Shown: one piece after another, positions 17,851 to 27,287 of the stretch | Numbering within the stretch: the first letter of the stretch is position 1 | How the letters are laid out: each line of letters opens with the position of its first letter | NCBI RefSeq assembly: GCF_022747945.1 | Contig: NZ_JALDST010000001.1 | Location: 1,550,001-1,614,000, forward strand | Length of the DNA: 64,000 nucleotides | Direction of reading: 5' to 3' | Source of the DNA: Micromonospora sp. R77 | Lineage (GTDB): Bacteria; Actinomycetota; Actinomycetes; Mycobacteriales; Micromonosporaceae | Program-made: the position numbers and the translations under genes | Notes under the pieces: generated by a model | What the model was told of the DNA's origin: nothing | Database searches by the model: none | Seen by the model: the letters and a program-made list of their open reading frames with translations, nothing else

Positions 17851-20198
17851 TAGGCGTCCCTCTCAGTTGCGTTCGGCAGGTCCGGAGCCACCGACGGCTC
17901 CGGCGGGGAGGACTCGTCCGCCCGGTCCGGCCCGATCGGCTTGACCTGGGCGAGCGGGACGGTCGGGGCGGTCATCGCCCGCGCACCGTCCCGTCGGCCC
18001 CGCGCCGTACCGGCCTGGAGGGCGGACATCGTCCGGCGTACCTCCTCCGGCGGGCGGGGCGCCGGGGTGTCCGCGACGGCCGGCCGGGGCCGGGCCGGGC
18101 CGCGTCGGCGTACCCGGCGGGGCAGGCCGTCGCCGTCCGCGGGCGCCTCGACGCCTGAGCCCCGGCCTGCCGCGAAGGGCAGCACCGGGGTGCCCGACTC
18201 GGACCGGTCCCGGGTCGGGCGGGCGTTGCGCGGCCGGGGCAGGGTGCTCAGCCGGGTCACCTTGGCCATCCGCTGGTCGCCGGTCGACCCGCCGTCCCGA
18301 CCGGCCGGCCCCACGGCCGGCTCGTCGGTGACCAGGTCGGCCGGGACGAGCACGACGGCGGTGACCCCGCCCGGGGTGGCCGGGCGCAGCTGGACCCGGA
18401 CGCCGTGCCGGGCGGCGAGCCGGGCGACCACGAAGTGGCCGAGCCGGGCGCTGTCGGCCGGGTCGAAGTCGGGCGAGCGGGACAGCCGCCGGTTGGCGTC
18501 GTCGAGCGCCTGCGGCGACATGCCGAGGCCGTGGTCGGTGACCTCGATGGCGTACCCGTTGGACACGGCCTGACCGGTGACGTCGACCCGGGTGCCGGGC
18601 GGGGAGAAGGCGGTGGCGTTCTCGATCAGCTCGGCGAGCAGGTGGATGACGTCACCGACCGCCCGGCCCAGCACCCCGGCGGGCTGCACTTCCCCGACGT
18701 CCACCCGGTCGTACGACTCCACCTCGGAGATCGCGCCGCGGATCACGTCGACCGTGGCGACCGGGTTGCGCCAGCCCCGGCCGGGCGCGGCACCGGCGAG
18801 GATGACGAGATCCTCGGCGTGCCGGCGCAGCCGGGTGGCGAGGTGGTCGACCTGGAAGAGGCCGGCCAGCTCGTCCGGGTCCTCGGTGTGCCGTTCCAGC
18901 CGGTCGAGCAGGGCGAGTTGCCGGTGCACCAGGCCCTGGCTGCGCCGGGCGATGTTGAGGAAGACGTCGTTCAGCCCGCGGCGCAGGGTGACCTCGTCCA
19001 CGGCGGCCTGGACGGCGGTCCGTCGTACCTCGTTGAAGGCCCGGCCCACCTGGCCGATCTCGTCGGCGCCATGGTCCAGCTCGGGGGCCTCCCGGGCGAC
19101 GTCGACCTCCTCGCCGCGGCGCAGCCGGGCGACCACGTCGGGCAGCCGCTGCTCGGCCATCTCCAGCGCGGCGGTGCGGACCCCGGTCAGCCGCCGGGCC
19201 AGCGACCGGCCGACCCGGAGCGCCACCAGTACGCAGACCACGATCGCGGCCAGGCCGAGCAGCCCGGCGGCGGCGAGGCGGATCAGGATGCCGACCGCCA
19301 TCGGGACGGAGCGTTCGGCCAGCCCGTCGGCCTGGCTCAGCTCGAAGTCGCGCAACTCCCGCTGGACGGTCGCCTGGCTGGCCTCCCAGGTGCGTACGTC
19401 GAGCCGGGTGGGCAGGTCGGGGGTGCGGACCAGGGAGTCCTGGAGGCCGCGCAGCCGGACGAAGGCCTCCCCCTCGGTCAGCCGCTGGTAGGCCGCGCGC
19501 CCCGGGCCGGGCAGGTCGGCGACCGCGGTCTCGGCGAGGAACCGCTGGTTGTTGATGGTCTGCACGACCTGGGCGTGCTCACCCTCGGCGTACCGGCCGG
19601 CGGTGAGCGCGCCGGCCAGCAACGCGTCGGTCTGGCCGAGCAGCTCGCGGGATCGGCCGAGCGCGGTGAGCGCCAGCGCCTCCCGGTTGAGCTGCATGTC
19701 GGGCAGGGTGGCCATGGCGGAGAACGCCTGGAAGGCCGAGGAGATCATTCCGCTGTAGAGGCCGAGCGCCCCGGCCCGGTCCACCTGCCGCCGGTCGATG
19801 AAGCCACGCCCGGCGGGCAGCGCGTCCAACGCGCCGGCGAGCTGGTCCAGTCGGGTGTCGAGCAGGTCGCCGGCCGCGTCCCGCAGGTCGTCGCCGTCGA
19901 TCCGGCGGCGCAGGTCGGCCACCGCCCGGTCGGTACGCAGCCGCTGCTCGGTCAGGGCCGGCAGGTCGGTCGTGCCGGCGAGTTCGACCACCGAGAGCCG
20001 GCGTTCGCGTTGCAGCTCGGCGACGACGGTCTCGCCGGGCCGGCCGAGGTCATAGAGGAGGGTGCGCGCGGCGAGCAGGTCGAGGGCCGGCCCGAAGGTG
20101 AGCGTGGTGGCGAAGATCCACAGTGCCAGCAGCGCGCTCACCGGCCCGATGACCAGCGCGGTCAGCTTGGCGCGGATCGGCCAGTCGCGGGTGTTCAT
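17850..20198 (-). CDS. cvnA: nitrate/nitrite-sensing-type histidine kinase (CvnA-like)
   Basis: 782 residues. A first membrane segment (~10-33), an extracytoplasmic NIT-type sensing region (~35-310), a second membrane segment (~318-342), and a HAMP region leading to the kinase part. The dimerisation region lacks a classical phospho-acceptor block but has FLNIARRSQGLVHRQLALLDRLE, typical of conservon kinases. The ATPase domain shows IHLLAELIENATAFSPPGTRVDV (N box), EVTDHGLGMS and ARLGHFVVARLAARHGVRVQL. The C-terminal ~130 residues are Pro/Arg-rich and disordered. ATG 20198 is chosen because the open frame upstream is unconstrained. First gene of the cvnABCD operon; no cvnE-type P450 follows. 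Confidence 0.92.
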   Translation of the reverse strand: MNTRDWPIRAKLTALVIGPVSALLALWIFATTLTFGPALDLLAARTLLYDLGRPGETVVAELQRERRLSVVELAGTTDLPALTEQRLRTDRAVADLRRRIDGDDLRDAAGDLLDTRLDQLAGALDALPAGRGFIDRRQVDRAGALGLYSGMISSAFQAFSAMATLPDMQLNREALALTALGRSRELLGQTDALLAGALTAGRYAEGEHAQVVQTINNQRFLAETAVADLPGPGRAAYQRLTEGEAFVRLRGLQDSLVRTPDLPTRLDVRTWEASQATVQRELRDFELSQADGLAERSVPMAVGILIRLAAAGLLGLAAIVVCVLVALRVGRSLARRLTGVRTAALEMAEQRLPDVVARLRRGEEVDVAREAPELDHGADEIGQVGRAFNEVRRTAVQAAVDEVTLRRGLNDVFLNIARRSQGLVHRQLALLDRLERHTEDPDELAGLFQVDHLATRLRRHAEDLVILAGAAPGRGWRNPVATVDVIRGAISEVESYDRVDVGEVQPAGVLGRAVGDVIHLLAELIENATAFSPPGTRVDVTGQAVSNGYAIEVTDHGLGMSPQALDDANRRLSRSPDFDPADSARLGHFVVARLAARHGVRVQLRPATPGGVTAVVLVPADLVTDEPAVGPAGRDGGSTGDQRMAKVTRLSTLPRPRNARPTRDRSESGTPVLPFAAGRGSGVEAPADGDGLPRRVRRRGPARPRPAVADTPAPRPPEEVRRTMSALQAGTARGRRDGARAMTAPTVPLAQVKPIGPDRADESSPPEPSVAPDLPNATERDA

Positions 20199-20487
20199 CA
20201 GACCTCGCCCGGAAGGTGTCGCAGGGGTGGCACCGGGACCGGACCGGGCGGTGTCCCGGCCGCGGCGCCGGGCCCCGGCTCGGGCACCCTGGGAAGGATA
20301 CGTAATCCATTCGCGATGCACTACCGGCCGTCTCGGTGGTCCCTACCGTCCGCTGGCACCCTCCACACCGGTTCCCGGCGTCCCGATGCCTGAAAGCCGC
20401 GAGAGTGGGGAATCGGCCAGGAAAGTGGCCCGGATCGGGATTGGCGATCACCGGACGGAGGGAATACCAGCGGGCGAAGGAGGAGCC

Positions 20488-21078
20488 ATGTCGCCCACGC
20501 AGGTAGTCGTCATAGTCGTCGTCGTTCTGGTGCTCGCGGCGCTGGCCGCGTTCGCCGTGGTGGCGAGCCGTCGCCGAGCCCTCAGGCAGCGCTTCGGGCC
20601 CGAGTACGACCGGGTCGTGCAGGAGCGGGACAGCCGCAGCGCCGCCGAGCGGGAGCTGCGGGACCGGGAACGCCGGCACGCCGAGCTGGAACTCACCCCG
20701 CTCAGCCCGGAGTCCCGGACGAAGTACGCCGCCGCCTGGGAGGAACTCCAGGTCCGGTTCGTCGACTCCCCGGCGGAGACCGTCGGTGACGCCGACGAGT
20801 TGGTCAGCCGGCTGATCGCCGAGCGGGGCTACCCGACCGGCGACTTCTCCGACCAGATCGCGCACCTCTCGGTCGAGCACGCCCGCACCCTCACCCACTA
20901 CCGCGACGCCCACGAGATCCGGCTGCGCAACGAGCGCGGCGAGGCCAGCACCGAGGAGCTGCGCCAGGCGGTCGTGCACTACCGGGCCCTCTTCGCCGAC
21001 CTGCTCGGCACGGACCCGGTCGGCCAGCAGCCCGAGCAGCACCACCCCGACCACCAGCCCGACGTCACGAGCCGCTGA
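20488..21078 (+). CDS. membrane-anchored protein of unknown function, paralogue of the next gene
   Basis: 196 residues with one N-terminal membrane span (QVVVIVVVVLVLAALAAFAVVA, ~5-26) followed by a charged helical region and a conserved-looking C-terminal domain (~75-180): WEELQVRFVDSPAETVGDADELVSRL and HYRDAHEIR...ELRQAVVHYRALFADLLG. The same block occurs at the end of the next protein. A perfect GAAGGAGGA ribosome site precedes the ATG. I cannot name the function; the pair starts 289 bp from the divergent conservon kinase gene. Confidence 0.8.
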   Translation: MSPTQVVVIVVVVLVLAALAAFAVVASRRRALRQRFGPEYDRVVQERDSRSAAERELRDRERRHAELELTPLSPESRTKYAAAWEELQVRFVDSPAETVGDADELVSRLIAERGYPTGDFSDQIAHLSVEHARTLTHYRDAHEIRLRNERGEASTEELRQAVVHYRALFADLLGTDPVGQQPEQHHPDHQPDVTSR

Positions 21079-21088
21079 GGAGGCTGCG

Positions 21089-22062
21089 ATGCGTTCCGAA
21101 GAGCAGCAGGTCACGAACGGGCACCCGGAGGCCGTCCGGTCCGCACCGGTGCCGGTGCCGCACCCGGAGGACGTACCCGGGGAGACCCGGCGCGACCGGG
21201 CCGCCCGCGCCGACGTACCGGAGGACGCGCTGGACGACCGGGGCACCTTCGACGACCCGGCGGTCGCCGACGGGCGCCGGGCCGCCGATCCGGACGAGAC
21301 CCGGGGGTACGACGCGCGGGAGCTCCGCGCCGCATCGGCGGCCGACGCCGACCGGGACGGCCGGCCCGAGTTCCACGAGCCCGCCCCGCTGCCGACCGCC
21401 TTCGGCGCACCACGGTCGGCGACGCGGTGGCCGCCTCGGCGATGGCGAGCGGCCGTCCGGAGGACGAGCGGGACCCGCGCGCCGAGGACACCGCCATGCC
21501 GGGCGACGGCGCTCCCGGGCGGACCGACGCGTTCGACGACGAGCGGGCCGACCCGACGGCCGGCGACCGGTTGCACGACCGGGACCGGTGGGCGGCCGAG
21601 CACGCCGGCGACGGGGACCACCGGGTGGCGGAGCGGGACGACGACGCGCCGCGTGCCGGTGCCGCCGGGTACGGCAGCGCCGAGCCGACCATGGTCGACC
21701 CGGACACCGACACCGCGACGGGCGGTGCCGGCGTCGCGGCGGGTGCGGGACTGGCCGGGGCGGCCCGCCCCACCCCCGGTGCGGTGCCCGCGGACGCCGC
21801 CACGCTCTTCGACCCGGCGACCGCGCAGGGCTTCCGGGACCGCTGGCGCGGCGTGCAGCTCCGCTTCGTGGACGACCCGAAGGCCGCCGTCGGTGAGGCG
21901 CAGTCGCTGGTCGAGGAGGCCATCGAGGCGCTCTCCGCCGCGCTGCGCGCGCAGAAGAGCAAGCTGGGCGGCTGGCAGGAGTCCGGCTCGGCGGACACCG
22001 AGCAGCTGCGGGTGGCCGTACGCGACTACCGGGACTTCCTGGACCGCGTCCTCGGTCGCTGA
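21089..22062 (+). pseudogene. paralogous hydrophilic protein of unknown function, frameshifted
   Basis: Two frames join into ~324 residues. The first ~110 residues are acidic and disordered; the frame changes near 21404-21412, where one added base links FGA... to VGDAVAASAMASG in the other frame. The C-terminal domain (WRGVQLRFVDDPKAAVGEAQSLVEEAIEAL ... LRVAVRDYRDFLDRVLG) closely parallels the upstream neighbour, 10 bp away, so the pair is a tandem duplication with different N-termini: one membrane-anchored, one soluble. Unknown function; likely a co-transcribed partner. The break may be a sequencing error. Confidence 0.7.
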
Positions 22063-22071
22063 GCCCCGTAC

Positions 22072-22103
22072 GGACGCCCCGGCCGGCTCCGGCCGGGGCG
22101 TCC
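22072..22103 (+). terminator. 15-bp GC hairpin after the paralogue pair
   Basis: GGACGCCCCGGCCGG and its exact complement flank a 2-nt loop, 10 nt after the stop, followed by TGCTGTCCG. Separates the pair from the transporter gene. Confidence 0.65.
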
Positions 22104-22190
22104 TGCTGTCCGTTTCCTGCCCGGCAGGCATGAAGGTCCGGACATCGGGGTAGGAGCCGCGCACTACCGGCGTGGAAGAGGGGTGGCGGG

Positions 22191-23852
22191 ATGGGCGACG
22201 GCGGCGGCCTGCGGTTGAACATGAACGCGCTGGACTACGGCATCCTGGCGCTCTATTTCGTCACCGTGCTGGGGGTCGGCTTCGCCGCCCGTCGGGCGAT
22301 CCGGACCAGCGTCGACTTCTTCCTCTCCGGGCGGTCGCTGCCCGCGTGGGTGACCGGCCTGGCGTTCGTCTCGGCGAACCTCGGCGCCCTGGAGATCATC
22401 GGGATGGCCGCCAACGGCGCCCAGTACGGCGCGATGACGGTCCACTACTACTGGATCGGCGCCGTGCCGGCGATGGTCTTCCTCGGCATCGTGATGATGC
22501 CCTTCTACTACGGCTCCCGGGTGCGCAGCGTCCCGGAATACCTGCGGCTGCGGTTCAACCGGCCGACGCACCTGCTCAACGCGATCACCTTCGCCGTGGC
22601 GCAGATGCTCATCGCCGGGGTGAACCTCTACGCCCTCGCGCTGATCATGCAGGCGCTGCTCGGCTGGCCGCTCTGGGTGGCGATCATCGTCGGCGCGGTG
22701 ATCGTGCTGGCGTACATCACCATCGGCGGGCTCTCCGGCGCGATCTACAACGAGGTGCTCCAGTTCTTCGTGATCGTGGCCGGGCTGGTGCCGATCACCG
22801 TGCTCGGCCTGGTCAAGGTCGGCGGGGTCAACGGTCTGATGGACGCGGTCCGGGACTCGAAGCTCGGCGAGGCCGGCCTGCACGCCTGGCAGGGCACCGG
22901 CAGCACCGACAACCCGCTCGGCGCGCACTGGCTCGGCATCGTCTTCGGTCTCGGCTTCGTGCTCTCCTTCGGCTACTGGACCACCAACTTCGCCGAGGTG
23001 CAGCGCGCCCTGTCGGCCAAGAACATGAGCGCCGCCCGGCGGACGCCGATCATCGCCGCGTACCCGAAGCTGCTGATCCCGGCGGTCACCGTGATCCCCG
23101 GCCTGATCGCCCTGGTCACCGTGAAGGGGCTGGGCGCCGAGTCCGGCGACATGGTCTACAACAACGCGATCCCGCTGCTCATGCGCGACCTGCTCCCCAA
23201 CGGCGTGCTGGGCGTCGCGGTGACCGGCCTGGTCGCGTCCTTCATGGCCGGCATGGCGGCCAACGTGAGCGGCTTCAACACCGTCTTCACGTACGACATC
23301 TGGCAGGAGTACGTCCGCCGGGACCGGGGGGACGAGTACTACCTGCGGATCGGCCGGATCGCGACGGTGGTCGGGGTGCTCGCCGGCATCGGTACGGCGT
23401 TCATCGCCGCCGGCTTCAGCAACATCATGAACTACATCCAGGCGCTCTTCTCGGTCTTCAACGCCCCGCTCTTCGCCACCTTCATCATCGGCATGTTCTG
23501 GAAGCGGATGAGCGCGCTGGCCGGCTTCTGGTCGCTGCTGTCCGGCACGGTCGTGGCGGTGGCGACCTACCTGCTCTACAAGACCGGGGTGCTGAGCTTC
23601 AACTCCGACCTGGAGGAGAGCTTCTGGGGTGCCGGGCTCGCCTTCGTCACGGTGGCCGTCGTCGCCGCGGTCATCACCCCGCTCACCCGGCCCAAGCGCA
23701 ACGAGGAGTTGGAGGGCCTGGTGTACGGCATGGGCGGCGTCGACCTGAAGGCCGACGTGCTGGCCGGCGACCAGGTCTGGTGGCGTTCCCCGGTGCTGCT
23801 CGGGGCGATCGCGGTGGTCCTGGCCGCGCTCTTCTACATCCCGGTCTTCTGA
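22191..23852 (+). CDS. sodium:solute symporter family transporter (SSS)
   Basis: A 553-residue membrane protein with about 14 predicted helices. Family features are the N-terminal region VDFFLSGRSLPAWVTGLAFVSANLGALEIIGMA, which supplies sodium-site residues, the signature YITIGGLSGAIYNEVLQFFVIVAGL and the later GLVASFMAGMAANVSGFNTVFTYDIW. These match sugar-type (SGLT-like) members more than proline or pantothenate carriers. The ATG follows GAAGAGGGG. It is followed after 29 bp by a small membrane protein gene, probably in the same transcript. Substrate likely a sugar; unproven. Confidence 0.9.
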   Translation: MGDGGGLRLNMNALDYGILALYFVTVLGVGFAARRAIRTSVDFFLSGRSLPAWVTGLAFVSANLGALEIIGMAANGAQYGAMTVHYYWIGAVPAMVFLGIVMMPFYYGSRVRSVPEYLRLRFNRPTHLLNAITFAVAQMLIAGVNLYALALIMQALLGWPLWVAIIVGAVIVLAYITIGGLSGAIYNEVLQFFVIVAGLVPITVLGLVKVGGVNGLMDAVRDSKLGEAGLHAWQGTGSTDNPLGAHWLGIVFGLGFVLSFGYWTTNFAEVQRALSAKNMSAARRTPIIAAYPKLLIPAVTVIPGLIALVTVKGLGAESGDMVYNNAIPLLMRDLLPNGVLGVAVTGLVASFMAGMAANVSGFNTVFTYDIWQEYVRRDRGDEYYLRIGRIATVVGVLAGIGTAFIAAGFSNIMNYIQALFSVFNAPLFATFIIGMFWKRMSALAGFWSLLSGTVVAVATYLLYKTGVLSFNSDLEESFWGAGLAFVTVAVVAAVITPLTRPKRNEELEGLVYGMGGVDLKADVLAGDQVWWRSPVLLGAIAVVLAALFYIPVF

Positions 23853-23881
23853 TCCGGCCACCCACCCTGAGGAGGTTGACC

Positions 23882-24187
23882 ATGGACCACCGCAACGAGC
23901 GGGCGCACGACCCGCAGGTCGAGGAGACCGAGGCCGAGCGCGCCCGGTCCGCCGCGGCCCGGCTCTTCGACATCCGCCGGGTGATCGGTGGGCTCTTCGT
24001 CGCGTACGGGGTGATCGTCGGCCTGGTCGGGATCTTCGACTCGGCAGCCGAGATCGACAAGGCGCAGGGGGTACGGATCAACCTCTGGGCCGGGCTGGCG
24101 ATGCTCGCCTTCGGGCTGCTGATGCTGCTCTGGCAGTGGCTGCGCCCGCTCCGGCCGCCGACCACCGAGGAGGCCCGGGAGGTCTGA
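23882..24187 (+). CDS. small two-helix membrane protein
   Basis: 101 residues: a charged N-terminus (HDPQVEETEAERARS), then VIGGLFVAYGVIVGLVGIF and LWAGLAMLAFGLLMLLWQW as two membrane helices, and a short basic/acidic tail. GAGGAGGTTGACC precedes the ATG, 29 bp after the SSS transporter, so it may be an accessory subunit. I do not recognise a named family. Confidence 0.75.
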   Translation: MDHRNERAHDPQVEETEAERARSAAARLFDIRRVIGGLFVAYGVIVGLVGIFDSAAEIDKAQGVRINLWAGLAMLAFGLLMLLWQWLRPLRPPTTEEAREV

Positions 24188-24258
24188 CCTTCCCGCATGG
24201 CCCGCCCCCGACGGGGTACCCGGGACGAGGGAACGTGTCCGGGACGAGGAGGGTCATC

Positions 24259-24630
24259 ATGACTGATCGGGACCGACCGCTGGAGGAGACGCCCGAGGCG
24301 GCCGCCGCGGTGGACGACGACAGCACCGTGCCGCAGCTCCGGACCGGCGGCACCGACCCGGACAATCCTGTCTTCACCGAGCCCGACGGCGCGGTACCCG
24401 ACACCGGCTCCCCCGACCTGCTGGGCGACCCGTACGCGGCCGGCACCGGGGCGACCGGGACGGGCACCGGCGCCGGCGGCGACAACATCCGTACCGGCGC
24501 GGAACAACCGTGGGAACCGGAGGACCTGGTGATGGCCCGGGGCCAGGACCTCACCCCCGAGAACCTCGACCGCGCCCGCCGCGACCTGGCCGAACTGGGC
24601 CCCGCCGCCATCGAAAAAACCGTCCCCTGA
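24259..24630 (+). CDS. small acidic hypothetical protein
   Basis: 123 residues, strongly acidic and Gly/Thr-rich in the middle (GTGATGTGTGAGG), with a more regular C-terminus (LTPENLDRARRDLAELGPAAIEKTVP). No membrane span or signal peptide. GAGGAGGG precedes the ATG. Probably third in the transporter transcript. Function unknown. Confidence 0.6.
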   Translation: MTDRDRPLEETPEAAAAVDDDSTVPQLRTGGTDPDNPVFTEPDGAVPDTGSPDLLGDPYAAGTGATGTGTGAGGDNIRTGAEQPWEPEDLVMARGQDLTPENLDRARRDLAELGPAAIEKTVP

Positions 24631-24666
24631 CCCCCTCCCCTCCCCTCCCCACCCCACCCGAACTGG

Positions 24667-24727
24667 GTTGATCATGGGGTTGGCGGCAGTTCCGGAGATC
24701 GAAAACGCCGCCAACCCCATGATCGAC
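24667..24727. repeat. intergenic palindrome, GATCATGG type
   Basis: A 20-bp stem with one G-U type mismatch (24667-24686 with 24708-24727) and a 21-nt loop; arm core TGATCATGGGGTTGGCGG. It shares the GATCATGG end with the palindrome at 61713-61792, suggesting a dispersed family. The flanks 24631-24660 and 24728-24795 are C-rich or G-rich low-complexity DNA. Confidence 0.7.
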
Positions 24728-24795
24728 CGGGAGGTCGGGTGAGCGGGGAGCGGGACGGGAGGGGACGGGGGACGGGACGGGGGACGGGACGGCGG

Positions 24796-24836
24796 GGGCC
24801 CCTGGTCCGACCGGTGCGCGGTCGGACCAGGGGCCC
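24796..24836 (-). terminator. cellulase terminator hairpin
   Basis: A perfect 17-bp stem (GGGCCCCTGGTCCGACC and its complement) with a 7-nt loop, 62 nt beyond the cellulase stop. Confidence 0.7.
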
Positions 24837-24898
24837 GTGGGAACCTGCCGCGGCGGTGCCTCACTCCCGCTGCGGCGGGTAGGCCTGCCGGTTCTTCG

Positions 24899-26716
24899 TC
24901 AGAGCGCCGGGTAGGCGTTCTTCATGAGCTCCTGGAACTGCGCGGAGAACCAGGCGCCGGAGATCGGCGCGTTCGGCAGGGCGCCGCTCATGCTGTTGCC
25001 GTTGCGGGCGTTACCGGTGTAGGTCGGGTCGCACATCCGGTCGAAGCCCTTGCCCTCGTTGTTCGGGATGAGGGTGCTGGAGCCGTCCGACTCACCCGGG
25101 GGCTTCACCCAGACGTAGGCGTCGATGCCCGGCTCCGGGTTGGCCTTCGGACGCTCGCCGAGGCCGGCCCCGGCCTGGTTGCACCAGTTGCCGGCGTGGA
25201 TCCGGCGGTCGATGCGGCCACCGTTGACGTAGGTGTCGACGCTGGTCGTCGCGCCCGGGCCGGTGGGCCGGGCGGTGCCGCCCCAACCGTTGCGGGAGGT
25301 GTCGATCAGCATGCCGATGTTGCTGTCGAAGCCGATGGAGACCAGCTTGTTGCGGAACGCCTGGGCGAACGTGAGCTCGTCGACGTACTGGTTCCAGTCG
25401 ATCCACTTGGACTGCCGCACGGTCTGGCCGTTCACCGAGTCGGTGATCTTGATGTACGGCTCCTTGAGCGCGGAGTAGTTCGCCGTGTTCACGATGAAGC
25501 CATGCACGTTGTGCACCGTGCTGCCGGACGCGGTGGCGGCGGCCAGGAGCTGGTTGGCGGTCGGGCCGAAGTTGCTGTCCCAGCCGATCCAGCCGTGGTG
25601 CGCGGCGTCGATGTAGTTGTAGGTGTTGCCGAGGGCGCCCAGCTTGTTCAGGGCGTAGCCGACACCGTTCACGTAGGCGCCGTTGGCCTTGACCGTGTCG
25701 CACATCGCGGTGCCGCCTGGCTGGCCGGAGGTGTTGGTCACCAGGTTGGGCAGCGAGTCGATCTCGATGATGTTGACGATCCGCAGGCCGGCGTACTTCG
25801 GGTCGGCCTGGATCGCGGCGATCGGGTCGATGTACTCGCTCTTGTAGCGGGGCAGGTCGTCCGGACCCAGCTCACCGTTGGAGGCCAGCGCGGCGCAGTC
25901 CCGGCCGGGCAGGTTGTAGATGACGAACTGGATGTAGCCGGCGCCCTGGGCGAGGGCCTTGTCCAGGTGGTCCCGGACGCCCATCGCACCGTTGGAGCTG
26001 CTGTCGGTGGTGCCCTTGATGGCGGCGATCCGGTCCAGCCACACCGCGGTCGGGTTGTTCGAGACCCGGCTGCCGCCCGGCTCGGCGTCCGCCTTGGCCT
26101 TCCACTCCGGGTTCACGTACCCCTTGACCCCGGCGTAGGGGTTGTCCACCTTCTGCCCCGGCGGGGTGGTGGTGGGCGGCGGGGTCGTGGGCGGCGGGGT
26201 GGTGGGCGGGGGCGTCGTCGGCGGCGGGGTCGTCGGCGGCGGAGTCGTCGGCGGCGTGCTGGTGGGCGGGGTCGTGGTCGGCGGGGTGCCGCCGTTGCAG
26301 ACCGTGCCGTTCAGGGTGAACTGGGTCGGCTTCGGGTTGGTGCCGCTCCAGGCGCCGTTGAACCCGATGGTGGTGCTGGCGCCGCTGGCCAGCGAGCCGT
26401 TGTAGGACTCGTTGGTGGCGGTGACGTTCTGGCCGGTCTGCGACCACTTGGCCGACCAGCCCTGCTGCACCTTCTGGCTGGTGGTCGGGAACGTGAAGCC
26501 GAGGTTCCACGAGCTGACCGGGTCACCGAGGTTCTTGATGGTGACGGTGCCGGTGAAGCCACCCGGCCAGTCGCTGGTGGTGTAGTCCACCTGACACTGC
26601 GTCGCGGCCTGCGCCGCGGTGACCGGGAGGGTCACCAGTCCGCCCGCGACCAGGACGCTCGCGCCGGTCAGCGCGATCGCCCGGTTTCGGCCGGACAGCC
26701 TTCTCCACACATTCAT
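24899..26716 (-). CDS. secreted GH6 cellulase with CBM2
   Basis: 605 residues. A signal peptide (~1-38, ending AQAAT), a family 2 cellulose-binding module (~40-140; CQVDYTTSDWPGGFTG, GWSAKWSQTGQNVTATN), a Pro/Thr linker of PPTT repeats (~145-190), then a GH6 catalytic domain (~195-605). Catalytic signatures: VIYNLPGRDCAALASNGE, IIEIDSLPNLV and WVKPPGESDGSS; GMLIDTSRNGWGG also matches the family. The enzyme cleaves beta-1,4-glucan from cellulose outside the cell; features suggest a cellobiohydrolase, but endo-action is not excluded. ATG 26716 follows AAGGAG and gives the signal peptide; the longer open frame upstream has no such start. A CebR-type operator lies about 260 bp upstream. Confidence 0.95.
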   Translation of the reverse strand: MNVWRRLSGRNRAIALTGASVLVAGGLVTLPVTAAQAATQCQVDYTTSDWPGGFTGTVTIKNLGDPVSSWNLGFTFPTTSQKVQQGWSAKWSQTGQNVTATNESYNGSLASGASTTIGFNGAWSGTNPKPTQFTLNGTVCNGGTPPTTTPPTSTPPTTPPPTTPPPTTPPPTTPPPTTPPPTTTPPGQKVDNPYAGVKGYVNPEWKAKADAEPGGSRVSNNPTAVWLDRIAAIKGTTDSSSNGAMGVRDHLDKALAQGAGYIQFVIYNLPGRDCAALASNGELGPDDLPRYKSEYIDPIAAIQADPKYAGLRIVNIIEIDSLPNLVTNTSGQPGGTAMCDTVKANGAYVNGVGYALNKLGALGNTYNYIDAAHHGWIGWDSNFGPTANQLLAAATASGSTVHNVHGFIVNTANYSALKEPYIKITDSVNGQTVRQSKWIDWNQYVDELTFAQAFRNKLVSIGFDSNIGMLIDTSRNGWGGTARPTGPGATTSVDTYVNGGRIDRRIHAGNWCNQAGAGLGERPKANPEPGIDAYVWVKPPGESDGSSTLIPNNEGKGFDRMCDPTYTGNARNGNSMSGALPNAPISGAWFSAQFQELMKNAYPAL

Positions 26717-26961
26717 GCCACTGATCTCCTTGGGCGAGACCGGATCCGCGTACGGCCCGGCGAAATGGCCCGCTGGACGTCCGGTACGGACGACCGTCGG
26801 CACCACGGGGGTGTATTTCGGGGGATGCCCGACCCGGACGGTCGGACGGGTGGTGGTGGTGACGCGACCGGCGCGACGGCCGGTCGGACTGCCCGATGTC
26901 GCCCGGTTGACCCGGATGCCCTCGACACCTGACCTCGCGGTGTGGCTCCCCGAACCGCGTG

Positions 26962-26996
26962 CAGCGATTCTTACATGGGAGCGCTTCCATGGCAAT
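26962..26996 (-). promoter_or_regulatory. cellulase promoter with CebR-like operator
   Basis: On the minus strand, TTGCCA and TAAGAAT are about 16 bases apart and the spacer is filled by TGGAAGCGCTCCCA (plus strand 26976-26989), one mismatch from the CebR operator TGGGAGCGCTCCCA that controls cellulases in Streptomyces and Thermobifida. The extended near-palindrome is CATGGGAGCGCTTCCATG. The predicted leader to the cellulase ATG is about 240 nt. The rest of 26717-27287 shows no gene I can support. Confidence 0.75.
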
Positions 26997-27287
26997 GGTT
27001 CGATACCCGCCGGACACCTGGCGGCCACCGGACGGCGCGGCACGACCGGGCCGCAGCCGCCCGAGCAGCCCGGAACGCACTGGTCAGGGGGCGGCCCACC
27101 CGACGGGGGCGCAACCGCTGAGCAGGGCGCAACACCGTCATAGGCGGCGTAGCACTCCTATGGCCCTTAGCTTCCGCAAACTCCAATACGCGAATCTTTC
27201 CTCGGATAAGTCGCGAATCGGTCTAACGTCGGACGTAGCTCGACTGTCGTCGGGCTCAGGACGAAGAGGGATGGAGTGACGCAAGTC

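Noticed and set aside
17850..20321. Longer kinase start at 20321
   Set aside because: The extra 41 residues are basic and lack similarity; ATG 20198 leads directly into the first membrane segment.
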